DNA from: Pseudarthrobacter sp. NamE5
GTDB lineage: Bacteria; Actinomycetota; Actinomycetes; Actinomycetales; Micrococcaceae
Direction: 5' to 3'
NCBI RefSeq assembly: GCF_005796225.1
Contig: NZ_VAHO01000003.1
Coordinates: 62,001-126,000, forward strand
DNA length: 64,000 nucleotides
Part shown: positions 17,299 through 26,527 of the stretch, in pieces
How positions within the stretch are numbered: the stretch's first letter is position 1
Layout: each line of letters begins with the position of its first letter
Notes under the pieces: generated by a model
What the model was told of the DNA's origin: nothing
Databases searched by the model: none
Seen by the model: the letters and a program-made list of their open reading frames with translations, nothing else
Made by a program: the position numbers and the translations under genes

Positions 17299-18765
17299 CT
17301 AGTTCTCCTCCTTGCGGCCGTCGACGCCGTAGCCTGCCAGGAACTCGTCGAGTTCGGCGACTTGCGCTTCGTAGCCGTAGTTGCGGTAGGTGTAGACGCC
17401 CTTCACGACGAACGGGGCGCCGGCGTAGAAGAGCTCGTACTGCTGGTGTCGGCCGGCGAATTCCGAGCCGATGATGTCCCAGGCGAGGCGGAAGAGCTTG
17501 ATGCGCTCTTCGCTGGGAACGCCGGGGGAGGCGATGTAGCGTTCGATGTCCGGTGCGGTGACTGGGCTCTTCATGTCCACGACGCCTGAGGGCAGCTGCA
17601 GGACGCCGCCGCCAACGAGGTCCCGCAGGATCGCGATGACGCGGGGGTAGGTCTCTGACTGCAGGCCCATGGCACCGTAGAGGGCGCGTTTGCCGGGTAC
17701 CAGCATGCCGGAGGAGTCTGCTTCGGCGCTGTATTCGGCCGCGATCAGGGCGGACTCTACGGATGAGACGACGGCTGCGAGTTCGCCGAGCTTTTCCTGC
17801 ACGCCGGGAATTTTGTCGGTGCCGTTCACCTGGGTGACCTTGCGTGCGACGGCGGCGATGAACTGCAGTTTTGTGGTGAACCGGGTCTGTGCTTGCCAGT
17901 TGCCCAGGGCGTGTGCGCCGGTTTCAAAGAACTGCCGGCGCAGGGTGTCGATGTTGCGATTGATGAAGACCCGGTCCCAGGGCACCAGCACGTCTTCGAA
18001 GACCACGAGGGCGTCCGGCTCGTCGTAGTGGCTGGTCAGCGGGTAGTCAAATTCACTGGTCGCGGCGGGCGCGAACGGCCGGCGGCAGAGGAACTTCAGG
18101 CCTTCGGTGGCCGCGGGCAGCGCGAAGCTGATAGCGAAGTCAACGTCATCCGGACCGAGGGGCTTAATGCAGGTGACGAACACTTCGTCGGCGATGGCGC
18201 CGCCGGTGGCGAGCATTTGTGATCCGCGGACGATCAGGCCCTCGTCGGTTTCCCTGACGACACCGACCTGCAGGAAGTCGCCTTCCCATCCGGAAGCTGT
18301 TGTGGCGCGGGAGACCTGCGGGGGGATGATGGCGTAGGAGACATACAGGTTCTCGGCGAGAATGCGCTTGTAGTAGCGGGTGATGTTCCCGGCGTAGTCG
18401 CGTTCGGTGTCCTCGAAGACTTCGGGGTGGGCGCCGAAGGCGGCGAAGAAGGTGCCGACGTGATCGGGGCTGCGGCCGACCCAGCCGTGGGTGTGCTTGG
18501 CCCAGCGTTCAACCGCCTGGCGGCGCAGCTTCAGTTCCTCCGGGGTGCGGGGAATGCTGAAGACGCGGTTCGCGGTGCCGTTGATTTCTTCGCTGTGGTA
18601 CTGCATTCCGTTTGCCGGGTCCGCGGCGATGTCGAAGAGTTCGGCGATGGTGCCAATGACGTTGCGGAAGGCAGGATGTTCGGCGACGTTCTCAACGGCT
18701 TGCCCGTCGATCAGGACGGTGCGTCCGTCGTTGAGCGTCTTGATGTATTCGTCTCCGGTCCTCAT
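17299..18765 (-). CDS. HpaB-type FADH2-dependent monooxygenase, oxygenase component
   Basis: 488 residues, the length of the 4-hydroxyphenylacetate 3-hydroxylase (HpaB) family. The N terminus MRTGDEYIKTLNDGR is the family hallmark; FSIPRTPEELKLRRQAVERWA near residue 72, YYKRILAENLYVSYAIIPPQ near 130, LVVFEDVLVPWDRVF near 255 and the C-terminal EFAGRHQQYELFYAG follow in order. It uses reduced flavin from the HpaC-like partner in this operon to add an oxygen atom to an aromatic or heteroaromatic substrate. ATG 18765 is preferred over the upstream in-frame ATG 18840 because AAAGGA lies just before it. The amidase and DUF2848 genes suggest a nitrogen heterocycle or amide rather than 4-hydroxyphenylacetate, but the substrate is unproven. 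Confidence 0.87.
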   Translation of the reverse strand: MRTGDEYIKTLNDGRTVLIDGQAVENVAEHPAFRNVIGTIAELFDIAADPANGMQYHSEEINGTANRVFSIPRTPEELKLRRQAVERWAKHTHGWVGRSPDHVGTFFAAFGAHPEVFEDTERDYAGNITRYYKRILAENLYVSYAIIPPQVSRATTASGWEGDFLQVGVVRETDEGLIVRGSQMLATGGAIADEVFVTCIKPLGPDDVDFAISFALPAATEGLKFLCRRPFAPAATSEFDYPLTSHYDEPDALVVFEDVLVPWDRVFINRNIDTLRRQFFETGAHALGNWQAQTRFTTKLQFIAAVARKVTQVNGTDKIPGVQEKLGELAAVVSSVESALIAAEYSAEADSSGMLVPGKRALYGAMGLQSETYPRVIAILRDLVGGGVLQLPSGVVDMKSPVTAPDIERYIASPGVPSEERIKLFRLAWDIIGSEFAGRHQQYELFYAGAPFVVKGVYTYRNYGYEAQVAELDEFLAGYGVDGRKEEN

Positions 18766-19466
18766 GACTGGTGTCCTTTCGTGATGATGTATCTGTGGTC
18801 GATGGTGGTGCCGTCCGGGAAGGTGAGTTCGATTTTCCACTCGCGGCCATAGATGAAGTCGCCGCCGATAACGGGCAGGGTCCCGCCGAGGCAGACGAAG
18901 TCGCGGTCCCCGATGGCGTTGCGCTCAAGGAGCAGTTCGACGACGTTGGCCGGTGTCCGCAGGCCGTCGAGGGTTCCGTCTTGGTAGAGCCTGCCGTCAA
19001 CCCAGCTGCGTGCCCGGCAGTCATCCAGTGACAGGGCCTGCAGGTCAGGGACGGGGATGACGGTGCCGGCTACCGGTTTGGGGCAGGCGCGTTTTGAATC
19101 GCCGATGTCCACTGTTTCGATGTGGCGGTCGGTGTGGTCCGAAGCGATGCCGAAGTAGTAGCGGCCGTCGTGCCTGATGTAGAGGGGTTCGATTTCACCG
19201 GAAGTTTGTTCGCCGGTGACGCCGAGTTCGGGGGCTGAGGTTACGGATTCGCTGTCCACCGGGTAGAACATCGGTACGGACGGCGGGGGTGCGACACCGA
19301 TGGCGGCGAGTTCATCGATGTGGTGCTGGACTGCGGCGGCGTCGCGGCCTGTGTATCCGGCCACAACAGCATAATAATCGGTGAGTTCGATTGTTGTGTC
19401 TGTGCCGGCAACGGCAAAGGTGAGCGTTTCGGTAGTGGTTTCCATAGGATCTGCTTTCATGGTCAT
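18762..19466 (-). CDS. DUF2848 family protein
   Basis: 234 residues. The sequence matches what I know of DUF2848: YYAVVAGYTGRDAAAVQHHIDELAAIGV near residue 27, PPPSVPMFYPVDSESVT near 60-76, and SGEIEPLYIRHDGRYYFGIASDHTDR near 89-114. The last of these recalls the acidic metal-site region of fumarylacetoacetate hydrolase-like enzymes, so a hydrolase or lyase role on a ring-opened acid is possible. It overlaps both neighbours by ATGA junctions (19463-19466 and 18762-18765), placing it firmly in the monooxygenase operon. No activity can be assigned. Confidence 0.72.
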   Translation of the reverse strand: MTMKADPMETTTETLTFAVAGTDTTIELTDYYAVVAGYTGRDAAAVQHHIDELAAIGVAPPPSVPMFYPVDSESVTSAPELGVTGEQTSGEIEPLYIRHDGRYYFGIASDHTDRHIETVDIGDSKRACPKPVAGTVIPVPDLQALSLDDCRARSWVDGRLYQDGTLDGLRTPANVVELLLERNAIGDRDFVCLGGTLPVIGGDFIYGREWKIELTFPDGTTIDHRYIITKGHQS

Positions 19467-20257
19467 AGGGTCAGGCCTGAGTAGTCGGTAAGCCGGTCAG
19501 CGATCACCGGGAATTCACGGCGTGTGGTGTGCACCAGGTCCGGGTCGATGGTGGTGCGGAGGACTTCCTCGCCCTCTCCTGCTTCGGCGAGGAGGCGGCC
19601 ACCGGGGTCGACGACCCGGCTTGTGCCGCCGAGCTCGACGCCTTCCTGCACGCCTGCGGCGTTGCAGGCCAGGACGTAGACCTGGTGCTCGACCGCGCGC
19701 GCGGAGGTAAGGAGCCGCCAGTGCTCGCGGCGGGCGGCAGGCCAGGCGGCGGGAACCACGACGATTTCCGCTCCACGCAGGCTCAGTTCGGACCACAGAC
19801 CAGGGAAGCGCAGGTCGTAGCAGGTGGTGCCTGCCATTTTCCCGTAAGGGGTATCTGCCACCTGAAGGGAATCACCGGGGGTAAGCAGGTCGGCTTCAAG
19901 GGATTTGTAGCCAAAGACATGCAGCTTCGAGTACTGGTGGGCGATATTTCCCCTGGGGTCTACCAGGACAGAAGTGTTGCGCAGGGCCCCTTCGGCGACG
20001 CGTTCGACGATGCTGCCGACATGAACATAGGTTCCGAGTTCCTTGGCCATCGAAGCGCACATGCGTACGGTCTGTCCGTCCAGCGTTTCGGAAAGTTCCG
20101 GGTACTGGTCGAAATGGAAGTAGCCGGCGCTCCAGAGCTCGGGCAGGATGATGAGGTCTGCGCCCTCCTGCTCCCGCAGGAGCTTCTCGGTGCGTTCGAT
20201 GCGTTGGGTCTGGCTCTCATCGTCCGGGCTGGACAACTGGACGAGTGCGATGTCCAT
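19463..20257 (-). CDS. Carbon-nitrogen hydrolase (nitrilase superfamily)
   Basis: 264 residues with the complete Glu-Lys-Cys triad of the nitrilase superfamily: LILPELW (E40), YSKLHVFG (K111) and GTTCYDLRFP (C146). The length and DLRFP context resemble omega-amidase and other aliphatic amidases rather than true nitrilases. It would hydrolyse an amide to acid plus ammonia. As first gene of the monooxygenase operon it may release ammonia from a ring-opened amide. Start ATG 20257. The operon promoter should lie in the 40 bases between it and the GntR gene or further upstream, in which case the GntR gene is in the same transcript. Confidence 0.88.
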   Translation of the reverse strand: MDIALVQLSSPDDESQTQRIERTEKLLREQEGADLIILPELWSAGYFHFDQYPELSETLDGQTVRMCASMAKELGTYVHVGSIVERVAEGALRNTSVLVDPRGNIAHQYSKLHVFGYKSLEADLLTPGDSLQVADTPYGKMAGTTCYDLRFPGLWSELSLRGAEIVVVPAAWPAARREHWRLLTSARAVEHQVYVLACNAAGVQEGVELGGTSRVVDPGGRLLAEAGEGEEVLRTTIDPDLVHTTRREFPVIADRLTDYSGLTL

Positions 20258-20297
20258 TGGTGCTCCTTCATAGGTGGGGGCGGCAACCCCATTGGTC

Positions 20298-20957
20298 TTA
20301 GCCGCGGTGTGTTTGGGCAGGGATGGCTTTGAGGACGGTGAGTGTTGATTGGAGATGGTTCAGGACGGCAGCGGCCGCCGTTGGTGCATCCCTTTGCCGG
20401 ATTGCTTCGACGATGGCCCGGTGTTCGTCCACGACGTGGTCGCTGCGACCTTGGCTGTCCTGGACAGCTTTGACGCCCATGCGTTGCTGTTTGATGCGCT
20501 GGGAGTCGTAGACCTCTTCCAGTGCCCGGTTACCTGCGGTATGCACGATGTGCTTGTGGAAGCTGATGTCGAAGTCGATGAAGGCGACCGGGTCGGCGAG
20601 GCTGTCCTGTTGGTCCTGGAGGAGCTGGTCGAGGTCGCTCCCCAGTTGGCCGGTAAAGCTCACTTTCCTGACGGCCCAGTCTTCGATGACCCGCCGTACT
20701 TCCATCATGTTCTCGATGTCCTGCGCAGTGAGCGCGGGTACGTAGGCGCCCTTGCGCGGGACCCGCCGGACCAGACCTGCGGCCTCAAGGCGGAGGAGCG
20801 CGTCGCGGACCGGGGTGCGGGACACTCCTGCGGCCTCGGCGATCGCGTTTTCGGTGAGGAAGGCTTCCTGGTCCCATGGCAGTAGTGAGATTTCCCGGCG
20901 CAGCCAGAGGTAGGCCGTTTCCGGTGCCGTCGGTGCGGGGTTCGGGAGAATACTCAT
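20298..20957 (-). CDS. GntR-family regulator, FCD type (paralogue of 15566-16207)
   Basis: 219 residues. The winged helix TENAIAEAAGVSRTPVRDAL is at residues ~34-53, followed by RRVPRKGAYVPALTAQD. The FCD domain shows FIDFDISFHKHIVHTAGNRA near residue 132 and VVDEHRAIVEAI near 183. Identity with the GntR gene 4 kb away is obvious in both domains, including the shared opening PETAYLWLR. It is chosen to start at ATG 20957 (GGAAGGA upstream) rather than in-frame starts further out. It sits at the head of the amidase-monooxygenase operon and 82 bases from the MHS transporter, both of which it may control. Confidence 0.87.
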   Translation of the reverse strand: MSILPNPAPTAPETAYLWLRREISLLPWDQEAFLTENAIAEAAGVSRTPVRDALLRLEAAGLVRRVPRKGAYVPALTAQDIENMMEVRRVIEDWAVRKVSFTGQLGSDLDQLLQDQQDSLADPVAFIDFDISFHKHIVHTAGNRALEEVYDSQRIKQQRMGVKAVQDSQGRSDHVVDEHRAIVEAIRQRDAPTAAAAVLNHLQSTLTVLKAIPAQTHRG

Positions 20958-21039
20958 GGGTCCGTTTTGTCCTTCCGGGTGAGGTGATGACCGCTGTCCG
21001 TGGCAGTGTGTTCCCGCTGCCACGGACAGCGCTCACGTA

Positions 21040-22404
21040 TCAGAGCTGCTGCGCCGCCACGGGTGTGGGCTTCTCGTCAAGGTCGCTGAGCTTCATGTCC
21101 TTTGTTTCCCGTGCGAAGGAAACGGCAATGATGGAGATGACGCCCATGAGGACGAGGTAGAGGGCAATAGCCTGGCCCGTACCGAAAGCCTGGTACAGGG
21201 CAAGGGCGATAATGGGGGAGAGTGAGCCGGCGATCAGGGACGCGACGTTGTAGGCCACCGATGTTCCGCTGTAGCGCACCTTGGTGGGGAACAGTTCGGA
21301 GAAGAATGCGCCGATTACGGAGCTGTAGGCTGCGAAAATCAGCAGCCCACCAACTGCGGCGAGGATGATCATGCCCGGTTGCCGAGTGTCCAGGAGGGCG
21401 AAGAAGGCAAACCCCCACACCACGGTTGCTACGGAGGCTCCGATCATCATTGGCTTGCGGCCAATCCGGTCGGCAAAGATCGCCAGGATGGGGATCGCGA
21501 CGACGGCTACGCCTTGGCCGACCATGACGGCGTTCAGGCCGGTCTGGCGGTCCATCTTCAGGATCTCGGTGACGTAGGTGATGAGGAACAGGGAGTAGAT
21601 GTAGAAGCCGGCATTCTCGCCCATGCGGCTGCCTGCTGCTATCAGGATCTCTTTCCAGTTGCCTCGGAACAGTTCGGCCAGGGGAAGCTTTGCCTGCTTG
21701 GCATGCTCGACGTCAGCCTTGGCCTGTGAGGCCAGGAACAGCGGTGTTTCCTGCACATAGAGACGCAGGACCAAACCGATAACGACCAGCAGCGCGGAAA
21801 GACCGAAGGCGATCCGCCAGCCCCAGGCAAGGAATTGGTCCTGAGGCATCACAGCAGACAGCAGGGCAAGGACGCCGGCGGCCATGAGATTGCCCAGGGG
21901 TGGACCGACATTCGGCCATGAGGCCCAGAACGCCCGCTTGGTGCTGTTGTCACTGTATTCAGAAACCAGCAGGACGGCGCCGCCCCATTCGCCGCCGAGG
22001 GCAAAGCCCTGGACCAGCCGGAGGAACAAAAGGATCAGCGGGGCGATGATGCCGATCGACGCGTACGGGGGAATCAAAGCGATAAGGGCGGTAGCCACGC
22101 CCATCAGGAGCAGGCTGGCCACTAGCGTCGACTTACGCCCGTGCTTGTCGCCGAGATGGCCAAGAACGATCGCGCCCAGCGGACGGGCGACGAAACCCGC
22201 GGCGAAGGTTCCCAGGGCCAGCATCGTGCCAACCATGGGGTCCGCGCTGGGGAAGAACAGTTTGTTGAAGACAAGGGCTGCTGCCGTGCCATACAGGAAG
22301 AAGTCATACCACTCGACGGCAGTGCCGGCGAGGCTGGATGCAGCAACTGCGGGGAGGGAGGTGTGCTTACGCACACCCCGTTCCTGGTGGGACACATTGC
22401 TCAT
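21040..22404 (-). CDS. MHS-family MFS transporter
   Basis: 454 residues with about 12 predicted membrane segments. The metabolite:H+ symporter (MHS) signature is plain: GTAVEWYDFFLYGTAAALVF in TM1, GHLGDKHGRKSTL in the loop between TM2 and TM3 (the MFS motif A) and RLVQGFALGGEWGGAVLL in TM4. The family includes shikimate, dicarboxylate, proline/betaine and aromatic acid importers. Its location between the monooxygenase operon and a divergent APC permease makes it the likely importer for that pathway. The upstream promoter has a GTATAC-type operator at 22532-22545. Confidence 0.9.
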   Translation of the reverse strand: MSNVSHQERGVRKHTSLPAVAASSLAGTAVEWYDFFLYGTAAALVFNKLFFPSADPMVGTMLALGTFAAGFVARPLGAIVLGHLGDKHGRKSTLVASLLLMGVATALIALIPPYASIGIIAPLILLFLRLVQGFALGGEWGGAVLLVSEYSDNSTKRAFWASWPNVGPPLGNLMAAGVLALLSAVMPQDQFLAWGWRIAFGLSALLVVIGLVLRLYVQETPLFLASQAKADVEHAKQAKLPLAELFRGNWKEILIAAGSRMGENAGFYIYSLFLITYVTEILKMDRQTGLNAVMVGQGVAVVAIPILAIFADRIGRKPMMIGASVATVVWGFAFFALLDTRQPGMIILAAVGGLLIFAAYSSVIGAFFSELFPTKVRYSGTSVAYNVASLIAGSLSPIIALALYQAFGTGQAIALYLVLMGVISIIAVSFARETKDMKLSDLDEKPTPVAAQQL

Positions 22405-22531
22405 GAAAATCCTCGTTGAGTTTAGGGACGATGCCTTCAGCGCACCGTTGCGAAGAAGGAAGGCGCCGGGATAGCGCCGGCTCGGTGATCTGACTCACGT
22501 CGATGCCCTGCCTCGACTGTAGATTATTCGT

Positions 22532-22545
22532 ATACAACTTGTCCA
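22532..22545 (-). promoter_or_regulatory. Candidate GntR operator between divergent transporter genes
   Basis: On the minus strand the site reads GACAAGTTGTATACGAAT, starting at base 22545. Twelve of its first 14 bases match the site at 15526. It lies between a TTGTAG-like -35 and a TAATCT-like -10 reading toward the MHS transporter, a place where bound repressor would block RNA polymerase, and about 18 bases upstream of the -35 box of the APC permease gene. Confidence 0.6.
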
Positions 22546-22562
22546 CTACAAAAATACGGCTC

Positions 22563-22592
22563 TTGACGGGGCGTGTGATCCGCATCAATAAT
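22563..22592 (+). promoter_or_regulatory. Promoter of the APC permease, probably leaderless
   Basis: TTGACG (22563-22568), 18 bases, AATAAT (22587-22592). The expected transcription start is about 22599, which is the A of the ATG. No Shine-Dalgarno sequence is present, so the mRNA is probably leaderless. Confidence 0.55.
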
Positions 22593-22598
22593 AAGCGA

Positions 22599-24071
22599 AT
22601 GACTTTCACTAATGAAGCGGCGGCGATGGTGCCGCCCGCGCGGCCCGGGCCCAGGACCGAGCTGAAGAAGGATGCCATCGGCACCCGCGACATCGTTTTT
22701 ATGCTGGTTTCAGCCGCTGCACCGTTGACCATCGTTGTCGGGATCGCTCCGCTGGCCCTGGCCGTGGGCGGCGTTGGTGCCCCCGTTATTTACATTGCCG
22801 GCGCCCTCGGTCTTGCTCTCTTCGCCGTCGGTTTCATGGCACTTACCCGCCACATCCAGTCCTACAGCGGCTTTTACGGCTATATCGCCAGGTCGCTGGG
22901 CAGGGTTGTTGGACTGGGCTCCGGGCTTACCGCGTGGATGAGCTACAACGGCATCCAGATAGGTCTGTACGGCCTCCTCGGCATTCAGGCTGATCTCGCT
23001 GTCAGGTCACTGACCGGGATTGAATTGCCCTGGTGGCTTTACGCGCTGGTAGCGATCGCGGCCGTCTGGTACCTGGGATGGCGTGGAATTGACGTGGGTG
23101 CAAAGGTGCTCGCTGTTCTGCTCACTTTGGAAACGGCAATCGTCGCGGTCGTGGCTGCAGCAGTGCTCCTCCAGGGCGGCGCCGAGGGAATCGGATTTGA
23201 TTCGTTCAGCCCTGAGGCGATCTTTTCCCCGCAGTTTGCTGCAGTGATCGCCTTGGGTTTCTCGGCATTCATGGGTTTTGAATCCGGAGCTCTTTACCGG
23301 GAGGAAGCACGGAACCCGGACAGGAGCGTTCCCCGCGCGACCTACATCTCCATCGCTTTCATTGGCGCCTTCTACGCCTTTGCGGTCTGGGTCATTGTTC
23401 AGGCCTTCGGGCCGGCCGCGGTGCAGGCATTCGCTGCCGGACACCTGGACACAGGGGACACCGCGTACATCATGGCCGGAACATTTGCCGGGGACTGGTG
23501 CGTGAACCTGATGAGCGTGCTCATCGTGACCAGCATCTTTGCCTCCCAGCTCGCATTCCACAACACCATCAACCGCTACACGCTCTCGCTGAGCCGCGAG
23601 GGCATCTTCCCGAAGCATTCCGGCCGGATCAGCCCCCGATACGGCACGCCGTCAGTGGCGGGCATAGAACAAACCCTGCTGTCCGTGGCTTTGGTCGCCG
23701 GCGCCGCCCTGCTGCAACTGGACCCCTTCACGCAGTTCCTCATCTGGGCCAACAGTCCGGGCGTGATCGGTATTTTGCTGCTGCAGGCCCTCACCGGCGT
23801 CGGCGTCGTCGTCTTTTTCCTCCGGCACAGGGAGCATCGGCTCAAGTGGTATGTAATACCCTCGGCTGTCGCCGCGACCCTGATCATGTGTGTTGTGACG
23901 TATTTGATGGTGGACAACGTCGGGCTGCTCACAGGACTGCCCGACACTGACCCCGTCAACACCGCCCTCTTGCTCATCGCACCGGTGGTGTTCGCCGCGG
24001 GTGCCCTCCTTGCCATGATCCTGCGACGGGTGAACCCCGCCGCGTACCACCGCATCGGCCATGCCGTCTGA
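22599..24071 (+). CDS. APC-family amino acid/amine permease
   Basis: 490 residues with 12 or more hydrophobic segments typical of the amino acid-polyamine-organocation superfamily. GTRDIVFMLVSAAAPLTIVVG at the start of TM1, SYSGFYGYIARSLGR between TM2 and TM3 and GFSAFMGFESGALYREEARN near residue 230 are the usual landmarks of APC importers. ATG 22599 is chosen because the upstream in-frame extension holds the promoter and operator. It diverges from the MHS transporter, so the module has two unrelated uptake systems. The substrate may be an amine, an amino acid or the same nitrogenous compound; unknown. Confidence 0.86.
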   Translation: MTFTNEAAAMVPPARPGPRTELKKDAIGTRDIVFMLVSAAAPLTIVVGIAPLALAVGGVGAPVIYIAGALGLALFAVGFMALTRHIQSYSGFYGYIARSLGRVVGLGSGLTAWMSYNGIQIGLYGLLGIQADLAVRSLTGIELPWWLYALVAIAAVWYLGWRGIDVGAKVLAVLLTLETAIVAVVAAAVLLQGGAEGIGFDSFSPEAIFSPQFAAVIALGFSAFMGFESGALYREEARNPDRSVPRATYISIAFIGAFYAFAVWVIVQAFGPAAVQAFAAGHLDTGDTAYIMAGTFAGDWCVNLMSVLIVTSIFASQLAFHNTINRYTLSLSREGIFPKHSGRISPRYGTPSVAGIEQTLLSVALVAGAALLQLDPFTQFLIWANSPGVIGILLLQALTGVGVVVFFLRHREHRLKWYVIPSAVAATLIMCVVTYLMVDNVGLLTGLPDTDPVNTALLLIAPVVFAAGALLAMILRRVNPAAYHRIGHAV

Positions 24072-24094
24072 ACCTTTGAGATTAGCCTTGAAGG

Positions 24095-24736
24095 ATGCAG
24101 ACTCCCGAAAAGACCAGCCGGATTGGACGGCCGCGAACGCCGAGGCTTTCCCGGAAGCAGATTGGCCGGGAAGCGCTGGCAATGTTCGAGGAGGAATCAG
24201 CACTGTCGATTCCACGCCTCGCCGAGCGCCTGGGCGTCCGGCAGTCATCGTTCTACAAACACGTCACAGGCCGCGACGACATCATCGAACTCGCCCGCGG
24301 ATCCCTGGCCGACCGGGTACGCGTTCCCGACCTGACTGCCGCAAACCTCGAAGAACTTATCCGGCAGATCTTCGATGCCCTCCGCACCGCCTACAGCCTC
24401 GTGCCGGCCCTCCTGCCGCTGCTGCTCGCCCAACCGGTGTCGCATCCGGCGGCATTGGCCCTTTACGACAAGTTCGCAGAAGCCTTCCTGCGCGTCGGGG
24501 TACCGGAGCATCTCGTCATCCCGACCCTGGAAGCCCTTGACAGCGCCGCCATCGGCGCCAGCCTGGACGCCATCACGATGGAATCCGCCTGGACCATTCC
24601 CGAGCCCGACCGGGCAGATTTCCCCCACCTCTCTACGGCCCAGCAGGCCGTGACAACCAGCCACATGGACCGCTTCGCCTTCCTGGCCGACGTTTTGTCG
24701 GTAGGTCTCAAGGCAGCCATCAACGGCGGCACCTGA
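24095..24736 (+). CDS. TetR/AcrR-family regulator
   Basis: 213 residues. The N-terminal helix-turn-helix spans residues ~18-62: LSRKQIGREALAMFEEESAL then IPRLAERLGVRQSSFYKHVTGRDDIIELA, a standard TetR pattern with the recognition helix around QSSFYKH. The C-terminal ligand-binding part is all-helical, with a TetR_C-like arrangement. It lies 23 bases after the APC permease and about 50 bases before the amidohydrolase, all on the same strand, so it probably controls these two genes. Effector unknown. Confidence 0.82.
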   Translation: MQTPEKTSRIGRPRTPRLSRKQIGREALAMFEEESALSIPRLAERLGVRQSSFYKHVTGRDDIIELARGSLADRVRVPDLTAANLEELIRQIFDALRTAYSLVPALLPLLLAQPVSHPAALALYDKFAEAFLRVGVPEHLVIPTLEALDSAAIGASLDAITMESAWTIPEPDRADFPHLSTAQQAVTTSHMDRFAFLADVLSVGLKAAINGGT

Positions 24737-24786
24737 CATAGTCCCGGGTGCCGGCCGTGGTTCCGCAACTTCACAGGAGTACACCC

Positions 24787-26436
24787 TTGAGCACGCCAGC
24801 AACCACCGACACCGTCATCCTTTCCTCCAGCATCCTTCACGGTGAGCGCCTTGAAGAGACGGCTGGCTTCATCGCCATCAACGACGGCCGTATCGTCGCC
24901 ATAGGCACAACGGAGGAAGCAGACCAATGGACCCCACATGCTGCCCGCGTCATTGACGTGGGTAACGCCACGGTGACCCCCGGGCTGATTGACGCCCACA
25001 TCCACCCGATACTTGGCATCAGCATCGCCCGCGGTCTGGACCTGAACGGCATAACCGAACTTAGCGACGTACGCCACGCACTTGCCGAACATGCCACACA
25101 AACGCCCCACCGGACCGGCAGCGACTGGCTTTTCGCCTGGGGCCTGGACCCGGTGATCTTCGGTGAAGCGGAGTTCAGCAACGACCTCTTCGACGGCATC
25201 CTCGACGGAGAACTCGTTTACATCACCCTTTTTGACGGCCACGCAGCCTTGGTATCCGACGCCGGCCTCAGCCTTGCAGGGGTAACAGGCAAGGAAAAGC
25301 TGGACAGCTCAGGATTCGTCGGCACGACCGCCGACGGCAAACCCAATGGCATGCTGTACGAGATGGCCGCCATGGAACTGGTGCAAACCAAACTCCCGCC
25401 TCTTTCATTCGACGAAAGAGTCAATGAGCTCGACCGGCTGCTGCGCTCGATGGCCGAAGCCGGACTCGTGGCCGGCCAGATGCTGGACTTCGGCCAGGCT
25501 GACTCTTTGGACGTTCTGGAAGCCCTGGAGGAACGGGGCGACCTATCCATTCGTCTACGCATTTCCCCGTGGGTCATGCCCGGGGCATCGCAGGAGGATC
25601 TGGACAAACTCCTGGCCATGCAGGGCCGCCATGGGCGCCGCTGGCACGTCCGCGGAATCAAACTCATGATGGACGGCACCATCGACAACGGAACCGCATG
25701 GCTTTTCGCCCCCGATACCCACGGCGAATCAGTGGACCCGCTGTGGCCCGAACCTGAAGGGCTCTCGGCCGCCATGAGATTCTTCCACGACAACCATGTC
25801 CCAACCGCCACCCACGCCATTGGCGACAAGGCTGTTTCCCACGTCGCCCAAACCATTGCCTCCCTTCCCCGGAACGGGACGGTCCACCGGATTGAGCACA
25901 TCGAATCCATCCCCGACGACGTACTGAACCAGGTCGTCGACTCCGGCGCCACCACAAGTCTGCAGCCGACACACTGCACCCTGTACAGCCGTGCCGACCA
26001 CACCGACAACTGGTCACGCCGCCTGGGAACCGAACGCGCCAACCACGCCTGGCGCACACGCGATCTGCGCGAGGCCGGAGCGGTCGTCGCTCTCGGCTCC
26101 GACTGGCCCATAGCCCCCTTCGATCCGCGCGGCATCATTACGGCCGCCCAAACCCGCAGACCAGCCGGCAGGCCCGACATCACGCCGGTGCAACCCCAAC
26201 AGGCGTTGTCCGCCCGCGCCGCATTGGAAGGCTACACCAGCCAGTACTGGCAATCCGTGGGAGAAGCAGGCGGCATCCTGCGCCCAGGCGCCAGGGCCGA
26301 CCTGACGGTTTTCGCCCAGAATCCACTAGATGCCGCCCCTGACGAATTTGCAGCGGCCCCCGTCATCCTCACAATGGTCGACGGCGACCTGGTGACAGAC
26401 AAAACGGCGCAAATGAGCGCCTCAACACCGAACTAG
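24787..26436 (+). CDS. Amidohydrolase-family protein (YtcJ-like)
   Basis: 549 residues of the amidohydrolase superfamily, YtcJ/LAF3-like branch. GLIDAHIHP near residue 72 carries the first metal-binding HxH, ATHAIGDKAV near 344 and HRIEHIES near 368 give the later histidines, and GSDWPIAPFDPRG near 440 supplies the catalytic aspartate. Such enzymes hydrolyse amide, formamide or ester bonds of small molecules. TTG 24787 is taken as start because AGGAG lies seven bases upstream; the in-frame GTG 24748 has no such site. As the module already has a nitrilase-type amidase, this may act on an N-acyl or N-formyl intermediate. Confidence 0.83.
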   Translation: MSTPATTDTVILSSSILHGERLEETAGFIAINDGRIVAIGTTEEADQWTPHAARVIDVGNATVTPGLIDAHIHPILGISIARGLDLNGITELSDVRHALAEHATQTPHRTGSDWLFAWGLDPVIFGEAEFSNDLFDGILDGELVYITLFDGHAALVSDAGLSLAGVTGKEKLDSSGFVGTTADGKPNGMLYEMAAMELVQTKLPPLSFDERVNELDRLLRSMAEAGLVAGQMLDFGQADSLDVLEALEERGDLSIRLRISPWVMPGASQEDLDKLLAMQGRHGRRWHVRGIKLMMDGTIDNGTAWLFAPDTHGESVDPLWPEPEGLSAAMRFFHDNHVPTATHAIGDKAVSHVAQTIASLPRNGTVHRIEHIESIPDDVLNQVVDSGATTSLQPTHCTLYSRADHTDNWSRRLGTERANHAWRTRDLREAGAVVALGSDWPIAPFDPRGIITAAQTRRPAGRPDITPVQPQQALSARAALEGYTSQYWQSVGEAGGILRPGARADLTVFAQNPLDAAPDEFAAAPVILTMVDGDLVTDKTAQMSASTPN

Positions 26437-26527
26437 CTCGACGCCCCGCCTGCAACCTCGGGCTGGCTCGAAAACCAGTCCCGGAGACAACCGCCTACCA
26501 AGCGGATACGCCCGTCCTAACGGGCTA

